Assembly (NCBI GenBank): GCA_947456955.1
Contig: CANGTQ010000011.1
Span: forward strand, 1-64,000
Length of the DNA stretch: 64,000 nucleotides
Reading direction: 5' to 3'
Source: Flavobacteriaceae bacterium
Lineage (GTDB): Bacteria; Bacteroidota; Bacteroidia; Flavobacteriales; Flavobacteriaceae
Shown: positions 17,631-25,687 of the stretch, piece after piece
Layout: each line of letters starts with the position of its first letter
Position numbering within the stretch: the stretch's first letter is position 1
Translations under genes and position numbers: made by a program
The notes under the pieces: model-generated
The model's input: the letters and a program-made list of their open reading frames with translations, nothing else
Databases searched by the model: none
Told to the model about the DNA's origin: nothing

Positions 17631-19865
17631 ATGCGCCTACTATATTTTATCCTTCCCTTATTGATTTTTGTCAATACTAGTTATGCTCAAGACAAATTCG
17701 ATATTGAAGAAAATGATACTGTCAAAAAACTTGCACCAGTGATCATTATTACACAACAACAAAGTCCGGATAGAATGCCTGAAACTAAAGACAATGTGTT
17801 ATTCTCTGGGAAAAAGAACGAGGTGTTAAAACTTTCAAACATTAATGGAAATTTAACCAATAATAATGCAAGAGAAATTTTTGCCAGAATTCCCGGTGTA
17901 ACCGTATGGGAAAACGAAGGTTCGGGAATTCAAATCAATGTTGGAGTGAGAGGCTTAAGCCCAAACCGAAGCTGGGAATTAAATACCAGACAAAACGGCT
18001 ATGATATTTCATCCGATGTTTTTGGTTATCCAGAAGCGTACTACAACCCTCCATTAGAAGCGGTTGAAACTATCGAATTGATTCGTGGTGGTTCTTCGTT
18101 ACAGTTTGGACCACAATTCGGAGGAATGTTGAACTATGTTCTAAAAAGAGAAACCAAAAAGAAATTCTCATTTGAAACTCAAAATACGGTTGGAAGTTAT
18201 GGTTTGATGAGTTCATTTAATGCCATTGGTGGAAAGTTTAAAAAGTTCTCCTATTATGTATACAATCATTCTCGTAGCGCCGATGGATGGAGAGAAAATA
18301 GTGATTACACCGTTAGAAATTCACATGTTTTTGTAGAATATCGTTTTACAGAAAACACAAAACTATCGGCAGAATACACCAATATGGATTATAAAATGCA
18401 GCAAGCTGGTGGTTTAACCGATGAACAATTTAACAATGATTCTAGACAATCGTTTCGTGAACGAAATTGGTTTGGTACGCCTTGGAATGTGTTTTCGATA
18501 AATTTTGATACCAAATTAAATGACAAATTAACTTCAAACACAAAACTATTTGGACTTATCGGAGAACGAAATAGTGTAGGTTTTACTGCTACACCAAATA
18601 TCGAGGATGCAATAAATCAAGCAACAAACAATTTTGCAAATCGTAGAGTAGATCGTGATTATTATAAAAACTTTGGGCTAGAAAATCGAAACATTTATAA
18701 ATATAAAATAGGGAAAATTAACAATAACCTAGCTTTTGGAGTTCGTTTATACAAAGCCAATACGCAACGACTTCAAGATGGTCGTGGCACAACAGGTTCC
18801 GATTTTGATTTGTCTATTGAGGGAAGATTTGTACGTGATTTAGATTTCACAACCGAGAATGTGGCTGTTTTTGCTGAAAATCAATTTAAAGTAACGGATA
18901 AATTTAGCGTAACACCAGGAGTTCGTTATGAGTACATTCAAAATATTGGAGAAGGACGATTTGGAATTAGCGGTGGAACTGATATCGCCTTTCCGAACAA
19001 AACAATTTCAAGAAGTCAACCGCTTTTTGGATTGGGATTGGAATATAAATTCAGAACCACAAACATTTACGCCAATATTACGCAAGCGTTTAGACCCGTT
19101 TTATTTTCCGATTTAACGCCACCAGCTGTTACCGATTTGATAGATCCAAACCTAAAAGATGCTAGCGGTTTCAATGCCGATATTGGCTACAGAGGAACTT
19201 TTAAAAATTATTTAAACTTCGATTTTAGCATATTTTATTTAAGCTACAACAACCGAATTGGTGGTATCAGACAATTCGTAAACAACGATCCAACTCAAGG
19301 AACATTTATTTATAGAACCAATTTAGGGGAAACTGTAAATAAAGGAATTGAAGGATTTGCTAACTTAAATATTACTCGTTTATTCGAAATTGAAAAACCC
19401 TATGGGAATCTTGATTTCTTTGCCTCGGTAAGTTTTATTGACAGTCGTTATACCGATTTTAGAATTTTTAGTACTCCTTCAGCACCAAATTTTACCATTA
19501 CAGAAACCAATCTTTCTGGTAATAGAGTAGAAAACGCACCGAGATACATTCACAATTTTGGACTTTCTTGGACTAATAATAATATTTCAGCAACAGCACA
19601 ATACAGAATGTCTGGACGAATTTTCACCGATGCTAATAATACCACAACTCCATCTGCCAATGGCGTAACGGGAATATTAGACAATTATCGTGTTTTTGAT
19701 TTATCTACTGAATATAAATTCCTGAAAAACTATAACATTCGCGTAGGAATTAATAATTTATTTGATGAAGAATATGCCACTCGTCGATCAAGCGGTTATC
19801 CTGGTCCTGGAATTTTACCTGGCGAAGGAAGAACTTTCTATATTTCTATAGGTGCCAAGTTTTAA
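17631..19865 (+). CDS. TonB-dependent outer-membrane receptor, FecA-like
   Basis: Outer-membrane barrel of 744 residues for high-affinity uptake. The signal peptide is at residues 1-19 (ending SYAQ). The plug domain (about 65-190) includes ARIPGVTVWENEG and the VRGLSPNRSWELNTRQNG segment typical of FecA-type ferric dicitrate receptors. The barrel ends with a terminal phenylalanine (SIGAKF). There is no N-terminal signalling domain, so no FecI/FecR-type control is expected. Placement after feoAB and before a Cys-rich Feo partner, and a promoter sharing a motif with the DtxR-gene region, support a role in iron uptake. The exact siderophore or chelate is not known. Confidence 0.85.
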   Translation: MRLLYFILPLLIFVNTSYAQDKFDIEENDTVKKLAPVIIITQQQSPDRMPETKDNVLFSGKKNEVLKLSNINGNLTNNNAREIFARIPGVTVWENEGSGIQINVGVRGLSPNRSWELNTRQNGYDISSDVFGYPEAYYNPPLEAVETIELIRGGSSLQFGPQFGGMLNYVLKRETKKKFSFETQNTVGSYGLMSSFNAIGGKFKKFSYYVYNHSRSADGWRENSDYTVRNSHVFVEYRFTENTKLSAEYTNMDYKMQQAGGLTDEQFNNDSRQSFRERNWFGTPWNVFSINFDTKLNDKLTSNTKLFGLIGERNSVGFTATPNIEDAINQATNNFANRRVDRDYYKNFGLENRNIYKYKIGKINNNLAFGVRLYKANTQRLQDGRGTTGSDFDLSIEGRFVRDLDFTTENVAVFAENQFKVTDKFSVTPGVRYEYIQNIGEGRFGISGGTDIAFPNKTISRSQPLFGLGLEYKFRTTNIYANITQAFRPVLFSDLTPPAVTDLIDPNLKDASGFNADIGYRGTFKNYLNFDFSIFYLSYNNRIGGIRQFVNNDPTQGTFIYRTNLGETVNKGIEGFANLNITRLFEIEKPYGNLDFFASVSFIDSRYTDFRIFSTPSAPNFTITETNLSGNRVENAPRYIHNFGLSWTNNNISATAQYRMSGRIFTDANNTTTPSANGVTGILDNYRVFDLSTEYKFLKNYNIRVGINNLFDEEYATRRSSGYPGPGILPGEGRTFYISIGAKF

Positions 19866-19879
19866 TACAATTATATCAT

Positions 19880-19910
19880 AAAAGGAACTCAATTAGTTGG
19901 GACTCTTTTT
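19880..19910 (+). terminator. Terminator after the TonB receptor gene
   Basis: An outer stem (AAAAGG with CTCTTTT) and an inner stem (CTCAA with TTGGG around a TTAG loop), separated by a small internal loop, end in a run of five T. Confidence 0.65.
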
Positions 19911-19921
19911 ACCTTTACAAT

Positions 19922-20047
19922 ATGAATAATCAGGAAATACTAGTTTATAGTACTGTGTTAGCCGCAATTATTTTCTTGTGTAGAAAATTTATTTGGAAAC
20001 CTAAGTCTAAGAAAAACTGTGGCGATGATGGCTGTGGTTGTCATTAA
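19922..20047 (+). CDS. FeoB-associated Cys-rich membrane protein
   Basis: A 41-residue protein beginning MNNQEILVYS and ending KKNCGDDGCGCH. One transmembrane helix (about residues 7-20) is followed by a basic stretch and a C-terminal cluster of cysteines (C33, C38, C40) with a final His. This matches the FeoB-associated Cys-rich membrane protein family, the proposed small partner of FeoB in bacteria lacking FeoC. It is separated from feoB by the receptor gene. It follows a terminator and is preceded by a near-consensus -7 element, TACCTTTA (19910-19917). Its last 4 bases overlap the stop of the convergent ZIP gene. Confidence 0.8.
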   Translation: MNNQEILVYSTVLAAIIFLCRKFIWKPKSKKNCGDDGCGCH

Positions 20048-20862
20048 CCCAAAGCTACATCTAAAGTCATCATTACAATAAATCCGGCGATTAATCCCAA
20101 TGCAGCAATATCAGTATTCTTATCTTGTTGCGTTTCAGGAATTACTTCTTCAACCACTACAAATATCATCGCACCAGCAGCAAATGCCAATGCATAAGGT
20201 AAAATGGGAATAAAAAATAGGACGGCAACAGCTCCTAAAACACCCGCAATAGGTTCTACCAAAGCGGATGATTGTCCGTACATAAAACTTTTCCATCTAC
20301 TCATTCCCATTCTTCGTAATGGCATGGAAACAGCAATCCCTTCAGGAAAATTTTGAATTCCAATTCCAATAGCTAATGTTACGGCACCTGCAATGGATGC
20401 TTCGGGAATTCCAGCTGCAACACCACCAAAAAGAACTCCAACCGCCAACCCTTCGGGAATGTTGTGTAATGTAATAGCTAAAACTAAAAGAGTTGTACGT
20501 TGCCATGGCGACTTAACTCCTTCTGTTTCTTTAAAATTGATGTGTAAATGTGGTAGCAATTTATCTAAACCAAAAATAAATAAAGCGCCTAAAGCAAATC
20601 CAACTGCTGCCGGAATTACTTTAACAAATCCTTCGCCTTTACTCATTTCAATGGCTGGCGATAACAAACTCCAAAAGCTTGCTGCTATCATAACACCGCC
20701 AGTAAAACCGAGCATTCCATCAAGAACAACCCGATTCATATTCTTAAAAAAGAAAACAAAGGATGCTCCAAGTGCTGTTAGAAACCAGGTAAATAAAGTG
20801 GCGTATAAAGCCGCCAAAACTGGATTTATACTTTCGAAATAGGCAATAATTGACTCAAACAT
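20044..20862 (-). CDS. ZIP family metal transporter
   Basis: Inner-membrane divalent metal importer of 272 residues with about eight transmembrane segments. The metal-binding signatures are present: HNIPEG in helix IV and the NFPEG variant in helix V, followed by a Glu-rich EEVIPE in helix VI. This matches GufA/ZupT-type ZIPs that carry Zn, Fe or Mn. The gene starts 2 bases after the DtxR-family regulator gene, so they form an operon. That suggests the transporter is controlled by, or works alongside, the metal sensor. Which metal is carried cannot be read from sequence. Confidence 0.92.
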   Translation of the reverse strand: MFESIIAYFESINPVLAALYATLFTWFLTALGASFVFFFKNMNRVVLDGMLGFTGGVMIAASFWSLLSPAIEMSKGEGFVKVIPAAVGFALGALFIFGLDKLLPHLHINFKETEGVKSPWQRTTLLVLAITLHNIPEGLAVGVLFGGVAAGIPEASIAGAVTLAIGIGIQNFPEGIAVSMPLRRMGMSRWKSFMYGQSSALVEPIAGVLGAVAVLFFIPILPYALAFAAGAMIFVVVEEVIPETQQDKNTDIAALGLIAGFIVMMTLDVALG

Positions 20863-20864
20863 AA

Positions 20865-21512
20865 TTAATGAACGTATAAATTAGTAGCTATTTTATTTGA
20901 TATCGTAATTTCTTTAGAATTGATTTCTACCAGTAAAGTATCATCAAAGCTTTCTTTTTCCTTGACCAAAAAAGTCGAACCCAAAGCAATTTTTTGTTTA
21001 TCCAAATACTTTAAAAAATCAGAAGACGAATCTTTCATACCAATGCAACGATATTGTTTGTTTAGTTCAACTTCTGAAAGCAGTAATTTATTAACTTTTT
21101 TAATTTCGCCATCGGCATTTGGAATAGGATCGCCATGTGGATCAAAATCAGGAAATCCTAAAAACTTATCCAACTTATTTATTAAAGAGTCAGATTTAAT
21201 ATGTTCTAATTCTTCAGCAATATCATGTACTTCATCCCAAGAAAAATTAAGTTTATCAACCAAAAAAACTTCCCACAAACGGTGCTTCCTCACTATCATT
21301 TTGGCTAGATGAAATCCTTTGGATGTCAACGTTACACCTTGGTATTTTTGATAAGCAACTAGTTCTTTATCAGAAAGTTTTTTTAACATATCCGTTACTG
21401 AAGAAGCTTTAGTATCTAGCATTCCGGCAATAGCATTGGTATTTACTCCTTTAGGAGAAACATGCGATAAATGATAGATAACTTTTAGATAATTTTCTTC
21501 TGAGGTTGTCAT
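20865..21512 (-). CDS. DtxR/MntR family metal-dependent transcriptional regulator
   Basis: Cytoplasmic metal-sensing repressor of 215 residues. The N-terminal winged helix (residues 1-65) carries GVNTNAIAGMLDTKASSVTDML. The dimerisation and metal-binding domain (66-140) shows the family segments RLWEVFLVDKL, EELEHI and FPDFDPHGDPIP. A C-terminal FeoA-like SH3 domain covers about 150-215. Proteins of this type repress iron or manganese uptake genes when loaded with metal. It heads an operon with the ZIP transporter and diverges from an outer-membrane transporter gene across an inverted repeat that is a good candidate for its operator. Confidence 0.92.
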   Translation of the reverse strand: MTTSEENYLKVIYHLSHVSPKGVNTNAIAGMLDTKASSVTDMLKKLSDKELVAYQKYQGVTLTSKGFHLAKMIVRKHRLWEVFLVDKLNFSWDEVHDIAEELEHIKSDSLINKLDKFLGFPDFDPHGDPIPNADGEIKKVNKLLLSEVELNKQYRCIGMKDSSSDFLKYLDKQKIALGSTFLVKEKESFDDTLLVEINSKEITISNKIATNLYVH

Positions 21513-21553
21513 TAATAGAAAAGTTAATTTTTCACAAAGAAAAGAAATTATTA

Positions 21554-21583
21554 TTTGGTTGTCAAAATTTATTTTTAGTTTTG
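21554..21583 (+). promoter_or_regulatory. Promoter of the outer-membrane transporter-crtY unit
   Basis: TTTG at 21554-21557 is followed after 18 bases by TAGTTTTG at 21576-21583, a full Bacteroidetes consensus. The -7 element is embedded in the inverted repeat at 21570-21593. Confidence 0.65.
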
Positions 21584-21593
21584 TCTAAAAATA
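21570..21593. promoter_or_regulatory. Operator-like perfect inverted repeat in the divergent DtxR/transporter region
   Basis: TATTTTTAG (21570-21578) and CTAAAAATA (21585-21593) are perfect 9-base inverted arms around TTTTGT. The dyad covers the -7 element of the rightward promoter, so a bound protein would block it. The adjacent DtxR-family gene is the obvious candidate regulator; that is inference. Confidence 0.6.
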
Positions 21594-21600
21594 TAAAATT

Positions 21601-22344
21601 ATGAAAAACAAAGCGCTCTTTTCACTATTATTTTTGTCTTTATACTGTTATTCCCAAGAAACAGAACCAATTCAAACTGATCGACCAGACCAAACAGAAA
21701 CACCGGCAATTGTTCCAAAAGGAATGTTTCAGGTTGAAACAGGATTTTCTTTTCAAAAAAACAAACAAAATAATAATACCAATGCATTGCCTTCCACTTT
21801 ATGGAAATATGGTGTAAATGAAAATTTTGAGCTTCGTTTAATAACCGAATTTGTTTCAGAAAGAATTGAAGACAGGACTTTTTCGGGATTAAATCCAATA
21901 CTATTAGGTTGTAAAATAAAGATTTCAGATGAAAAAGGAATTTTTCCAAAAACATCTTTTATCGGACATGTTTTACTCCCAAATATGGCTTCAACAAAAT
22001 TTAAGTCTGAATATTTTGCGCCAGAATTTCGATTCGTTATGCAACATACATTATCGAAAAAAATGACATTCAGTTACAATCTTGGCGCCGAATGGGATGG
22101 GATTACACCCGAAGCGACTTTTATTTATACCATTACTACTGGATATTCCTTTACTGATAAATTGGGCTCTTATATAGAATTTTTTGGATTTGCTCCGGAA
22201 AAAGACAAAGCAAACCATAGTTTTGATGGTGGTTTGACTTATTTGATTAACAACAATTTTATGTTAGATTTGTCTTCGGGAATAGGCATTACTGATAATG
22301 CGCCAGACCATTATGTGGCTCTCGGTTTTTCGTTCCGTATATAA
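21601..22344 (+). CDS. Outer-membrane transporter, phenol MetA-type
   Basis: Probable outer-membrane beta-barrel of 247 residues with a signal peptide (residues 1-18, ending YSQ). It begins with the QTDRPDQTETPAIVPKG motif found in the MetA-pathway phenol degradation transporter-like family, followed by alternating barrel strands. Substrate unknown. The lycopene cyclase gene starts on the base after its stop codon, so the two are translationally coupled. Its promoter overlaps a dyad next to the divergent DtxR-type gene, suggesting metal control. Confidence 0.75.
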   Translation: MKNKALFSLLFLSLYCYSQETEPIQTDRPDQTETPAIVPKGMFQVETGFSFQKNKQNNNTNALPSTLWKYGVNENFELRLITEFVSERIEDRTFSGLNPILLGCKIKISDEKGIFPKTSFIGHVLLPNMASTKFKSEYFAPEFRFVMQHTLSKKMTFSYNLGAEWDGITPEATFIYTITTGYSFTDKLGSYIEFFGFAPEKDKANHSFDGGLTYLINNNFMLDLSSGIGITDNAPDHYVALGFSFRI

Positions 22345-23499
22345 ATGAAACACTACAATTACATTTTCACAGGTTCGGGTTTATCAGCGCTAATGACTGT
22401 TTATGAAATGGTTCTTTCTAGGAAATTTGAAGATAAAACCATTTTACTTATCGATGAAAATTCAAAAAAAACAAATGACAGAACCTGGTGTTTTTGGGAT
22501 GAAAACAACCTGTATCACGATATTGTTTCTAAAAAATGGAGCACAGCTCTTTTCGCTGATAAAAACATGACCCGAGAACTAATTCTCGAACCATATCAGT
22601 ACAAAATGGTAAAAGGTTTGGATTTTTATACGCTAGTCTTTCATGAACTTTATAAACATTCAAATATTCATTTTGTTAATCAAAAAGTTATAGATTTTCA
22701 AGAATTAGGGAATCATTGTGTTGTAAAAACCAATTCCGAAGGTTCTGAAGAAAGTTTTACCTGTAACCAAATTTTTAACTCAATATTTATTCCCGAACCA
22801 ATTAAAAACCAAGCTAAATATCCTTTTTTACATCAGCATTTTATTGGTTGGTTTATCAAAAGTAAGGAAGCTGTTTTTAATCCGGATTGTGCAATGTTCA
22901 TGGATTTTTCTGTGGAGCAAAAAGGCAATACTCGATTTATGTATGTCTTACCAACCTCTGAAAATGAGGCGTTAATAGAATACACTTTGTTCTCAAAAGA
23001 TTTATTGCCAAAAGAAGAATACGAAACAGAAATTAAAAACTACATTGAAAAATTAGGAATTACGAATTACGAATTACTAGAGAAAGAGCAGGGAAACATT
23101 CCGATGACTTCGTATGAATTCTGGAAACAAAATTCGAAAAACATTATCAATATTGGTTCTGCCGGTGGATGGACAAAAGCAAGTACAGGCTATACTTTTA
23201 AAAATACTACAAAAAAGTCTAAAAGCTTGGTGCAATTTCTTCAAACCGAAACTGATTTTAGAAAATTTCACAAAAAAGATAAATTCTGGTTCTATGATTT
23301 GTTGTTTTTGGATGTATTAAACAGAAGAAATGATTTGGGATCAGAAGTTTTTTCAGCCCTTTTCAAAAAAGGGAAACCATCTTTAATCTTTAGATTTCTA
23401 GATGAAGAAACGTCGCTTTGGGAAGACTTACAAGTGATTTGGAAATGTCCAAAAGGGCTTTTTGTAAGGACAATGTTCGGAAGAATTTTCAAGTTTTAA
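22345..23499 (+). CDS. crtY: Lycopene cyclase, CrtY type
   Basis: FAD/NAD(P)-binding cyclase of 384 residues that would close the beta-ionone rings of lycopene in carotenoid (zeaxanthin-type) synthesis. The N-terminal dinucleotide fold shows YIFTGSGLSALMTVYEM, then DENSKKTNDRTWCFWD, a signature of bacterial lycopene beta-cyclases. The late segment NIGSAGGWTKASTGYTF is also typical. No other carotenoid genes lie nearby. It starts immediately after the transporter stop. A 7-base unit repeated three times lies inside it at 23057-23077. Confidence 0.85.
   Translation: MKHYNYIFTGSGLSALMTVYEMVLSRKFEDKTILLIDENSKKTNDRTWCFWDENNLYHDIVSKKWSTALFADKNMTRELILEPYQYKMVKGLDFYTLVFHELYKHSNIHFVNQKVIDFQELGNHCVVKTNSEGSEESFTCNQIFNSIFIPEPIKNQAKYPFLHQHFIGWFIKSKEAVFNPDCAMFMDFSVEQKGNTRFMYVLPTSENEALIEYTLFSKDLLPKEEYETEIKNYIEKLGITNYELLEKEQGNIPMTSYEFWKQNSKNIINIGSAGGWTKASTGYTFKNTTKKSKSLVQFLQTETDFRKFHKKDKFWFYDLLFLDVLNRRNDLGSEVFSALFKKGKPSLIFRFLDEETSLWEDLQVIWKCPKGLFVRTMFGRIFKF
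23057..23077 (+). repeat. GAATTAC x3 inside crtY
   Basis: Three perfect tandem copies of GAATTAC lie within the coding sequence, spanning seven codons in frame. Related AATTCGTAA-type words occur in the leader of the bacilliredoxin gene at 23585-23610. Confidence 0.6.
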
Positions 23500-23562
23500 T
23501 CTGGCTTTTAAACAATAATAAATCTTTATGATTTCTTTAAAATAAAATTTTGGAAATCTAAT

Positions 23563-23570
23563 TACCTTTG
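23563..23570 (+). promoter_or_regulatory. -7 promoter element of the bacilliredoxin gene
   Basis: TACCTTTG matches TAnnTTTG perfectly, 52 bases before the start. The leader then carries a 14-base unit (AAATCCTAATTCGT and variant) repeated about twice. Confidence 0.5.
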
Positions 23571-23622
23571 TACAGGATTTTTAAATCCTAATTCGTAAAT
23601 CCTAATTCATAAATAAAAAATT

Positions 23623-24033
23623 ATGTATCCAGAAGAAATGGTATTACCAATGAAAGCTGAACTTTCACAAGCTGGTTTTCAAGAATTACATACTGCACAT
23701 GACGTAGAAGAAGTTATCAAAGCAGAAGGGACAACACTTGTAGTCGTAAATTCGGTTTGTGGTTGTGCTGCAAGAAATGCCCGTCCGGGAGCAAAAATGA
23801 GTTTAGATGGAGCAAAAAAACCTGATCACTTAGTAACGGTTTTTGCCGGAGTTGATAAAGAAGCTGTTGATGCTGCACGTCAGCACATGTTTCCTTTTCC
23901 ACCATCATCACCAAGTATGGCATTGTTTAAAAACGGCGAATTGGTTCACATGTTAGAACGTCACCATATTGAAGGGCGTCCTGCTGAAATGATTGCAGAA
24001 AACTTAAGAAACGCATACGCGGAATTCTGTTAA
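23623..24033 (+). CDS. BrxA/BrxB family bacilliredoxin
   Basis: A 136-residue thioredoxin-like protein of the YphP/YqiW family. The active site is CGC (Cys46-Gly47-Cys48) within [14 protein letters not shown]. In Firmicutes these enzymes remove bacillithiol from S-bacillithiolated proteins; many Bacteroidetes also carry them. The protein is full length, with the family start [10 protein letters not shown]. It stands alone: a palindromic element begins 5 bases after its stop. Confidence 0.93.
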   Translation: MYPEEMVLPMKAELSQAGFQELHTAHDVEEVIKAEGTTLVVVNSVCGCAARNARPGAKMSLDGAKKPDHLVTVFAGVDKEAVDAARQHMFPFPPSSPSMALFKNGELVHMLERHHIEGRPAEMIAENLRNAYAEFC

Positions 24034-24038
24034 AAGTT

Positions 24039-24182
24039 AACCGCAAAGAACGCTAAGGTTACGCTAAGTTCGCAGAGAATTAATTTACCGCAGATTCGCA
24101 GATTACTATTAAATCTTCGAATCTGCGGTTTACTTTTAACTCCTTGCGAACTCTGCGAAAAAACTTTGCGAACTTTGCGGTT
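24039..24182. repeat. 144-bp nested palindromic element (AACCGCAAAG family)
   Basis: The right end (24164-24182, CTTTGCGAACTTTGCGGTT) is identical to the right end of the nuclease-bearing element at 55996-56461. The left end (24039-24057) is its inverted repeat with three differences. Inside lie a second pair of arms (24069-24077 with 24151-24159, perfect) and a third (24087-24104 with 24112-24129, one mismatch). The whole can fold into one long hairpin. It has no gene and looks like a cargo-less miniature relative. Confidence 0.8.
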
Positions 24183-24196
24183 AAATACTAAATTTG
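24165..24196 (+). promoter_or_regulatory. Promoter of trhO using the repeat end as -33
   Basis: TTTG at 24165-24168, inside the palindromic element, is 20 bases from a perfect -7 element TAAATTTG at 24189-24196. The start codon is at 24253. Confidence 0.55.
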
Positions 24197-24252
24197 CACG
24201 GAATTCTTCCATCTAGAGTTCAAAAATATTTCTGTAATTTAAAGTTTATAGC

Positions 24253-25653
24253 ATGCAACTGTATAACACCTTAAGCGCAGAAGAAAGAGCCGAGCTTATT
24301 GACCAAGCCGGAAAACAAAGACTTACTTTGTCTTTCTATGCGTATGCCAAAATTGAAGATCCAAAACAATTTCGCGACAATTTATTTATAGTATGGAACA
24401 AACTCGATGCTCTTGGTCGTATCTACGTGGCCAAAGAAGGAATCAATGCCCAAATGTCGGTTCCGGCAGAAAACATGGAAGCATTTCGAGATACTTTAGA
24501 AACCTATGATTTCATGAAAGGCATTCGCCTGAATGTAGCAGTTGAACAAGATGACCATTCTTTTTTAAAATTAACCATAAAAGTCCGAGAAAAAATTGTT
24601 GCCGACGGATTAAATGATGAAACTTTTGATGTAACCCAAATCGGCGTTCATTTAAACGCGAAGGAATTCAACCAGATTTTGGATGACCCAAATACCATTG
24701 TTGTAGATTTTAGAAATCATTACGAAAGTGAAATTGGTCATTTCAAAGGTGCCATAACTCCTGATGTGGAGACTTTCAGAGAAAGTTTGCCTATCATAAA
24801 TGAACAACTTCAAAATCATAAAGAAGATAAGAACCTGGTGATGTATTGCACTGGTGGAATTCGTTGCGAAAAAGCTTCTGCTTATTTTAAGCATCAAGGG
24901 TTTAAAAATGTATATCAGTTAGAAGGCGGAATTATCAATTATGCCAAGCAAATCAAAGAAGAAAATTTAGAAAGTAAATTCATTGGAAAGAACTTCGTTT
25001 TTGACCATCGTCTTGGTGAAAGAATTACGGATGATATCGTTTCGCAATGCCATCAATGTGGAAAACCTTGCGACAATCACACCAATTGTGAGAATGAAGG
25101 TTGTCATTTGTTATTCATTCAATGTGATGAATGTAAAGCTGCCATGGGAAATTGTTGTTCGGACGAATGTCAGGAAATCATTCACATGCCATTAGTTGAA
25201 CAAGTAAAATTGCGCCGTGGTGTTAAAAATGGAAACATGATTTTCAGAAAAGGAAAATCGGATAAATTATTATTCAAGCATTCGGGAGAACTTTCAGATA
25301 CGCCATTGGCTACAGCTAAAACCCTAGCCAATCGCGAAGCTTCGGGAGAACTTAGCGAGACTAAACCGATAGCTATTCGTCAAAAAATAAAAGTCAAAAA
25401 AGTTTTAATTGGTAAAGCCGAACATTATTATGTAAAAGTTGGTGTCGGTCTTTTTAGTATCGAAAATCAAGAAGTAACTATTGGCGATAAAATTTTAATT
25501 TCAGGACCAACAACTGGAAACCAAGAAATTATTGTTGAAAAAATGTTCGTCAACGGAAGTGAAAATATTTTGGCAAAAGTTGGTGATAAAGTAACTATGT
25601 CTCTGCCTTTCAGAATTCGATTGTCTGATAAACTATATAAAATTATCTCCTAA
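24253..25653 (+). CDS. trhO: tRNA uridine(34) hydroxylase, rhodanese family
   Basis: Oxygen-dependent enzyme forming 5-hydroxyuridine at the tRNA wobble position (YceA/UPF0176 family). An N-terminal ferredoxin-like region precedes a rhodanese domain with Cys199 in CTGGIRCEKA, then a cysteine-rich segment (CHQCGKPC ... CDECKAAMGNCC). The 466 residues exceed the roughly 350 of E. coli TrhO. The extra C-terminal part (about 345-466) ends in a beta-rich domain (VGVGLFSIENQEVTIGDKILI ...) resembling the C-terminal barrel of U32 peptidases. The junction holds a short repeat-derived insertion at 25336-25367 encoding EASGELSETKP. The core function is secure; the extension's role is unknown. Confidence 0.88.
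   Translation: MQLYNTLSAEERAELIDQAGKQRLTLSFYAYAKIEDPKQFRDNLFIVWNKLDALGRIYVAKEGINAQMSVPAENMEAFRDTLETYDFMKGIRLNVAVEQDDHSFLKLTIKVREKIVADGLNDETFDVTQIGVHLNAKEFNQILDDPNTIVVDFRNHYESEIGHFKGAITPDVETFRESLPIINEQLQNHKEDKNLVMYCTGGIRCEKASAYFKHQGFKNVYQLEGGIINYAKQIKEENLESKFIGKNFVFDHRLGERITDDIVSQCHQCGKPCDNHTNCENEGCHLLFIQCDECKAAMGNCCSDECQEIIHMPLVEQVKLRRGVKNGNMIFRKGKSDKLLFKHSGELSDTPLATAKTLANREASGELSETKPIAIRQKIKVKKVLIGKAEHYYVKVGVGLFSIENQEVTIGDKILISGPTTGNQEIIVEKMFVNGSENILAKVGDKVTMSLPFRIRLSDKLYKIIS
25336..25367 (+). repeat. 32-bp coding repeat, copy A, in trhO
   Basis: This copy shares 27 of 32 bases with copy B in ricT (27125-27156). Here it encodes EASGELSETKP in the linker before the extra C-terminal domain. 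Confidence 0.65.
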
Positions 25654-25687
25654 AATTTATTGAAATTCCGATCCAAAGCTTCATGAG

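Noticed and set aside
24030..24212. 60-codon minus-strand frame after the bacilliredoxin gene
   Set aside because: It lies wholly in the nested palindrome, whose symmetry and A/T content explain the open frame.
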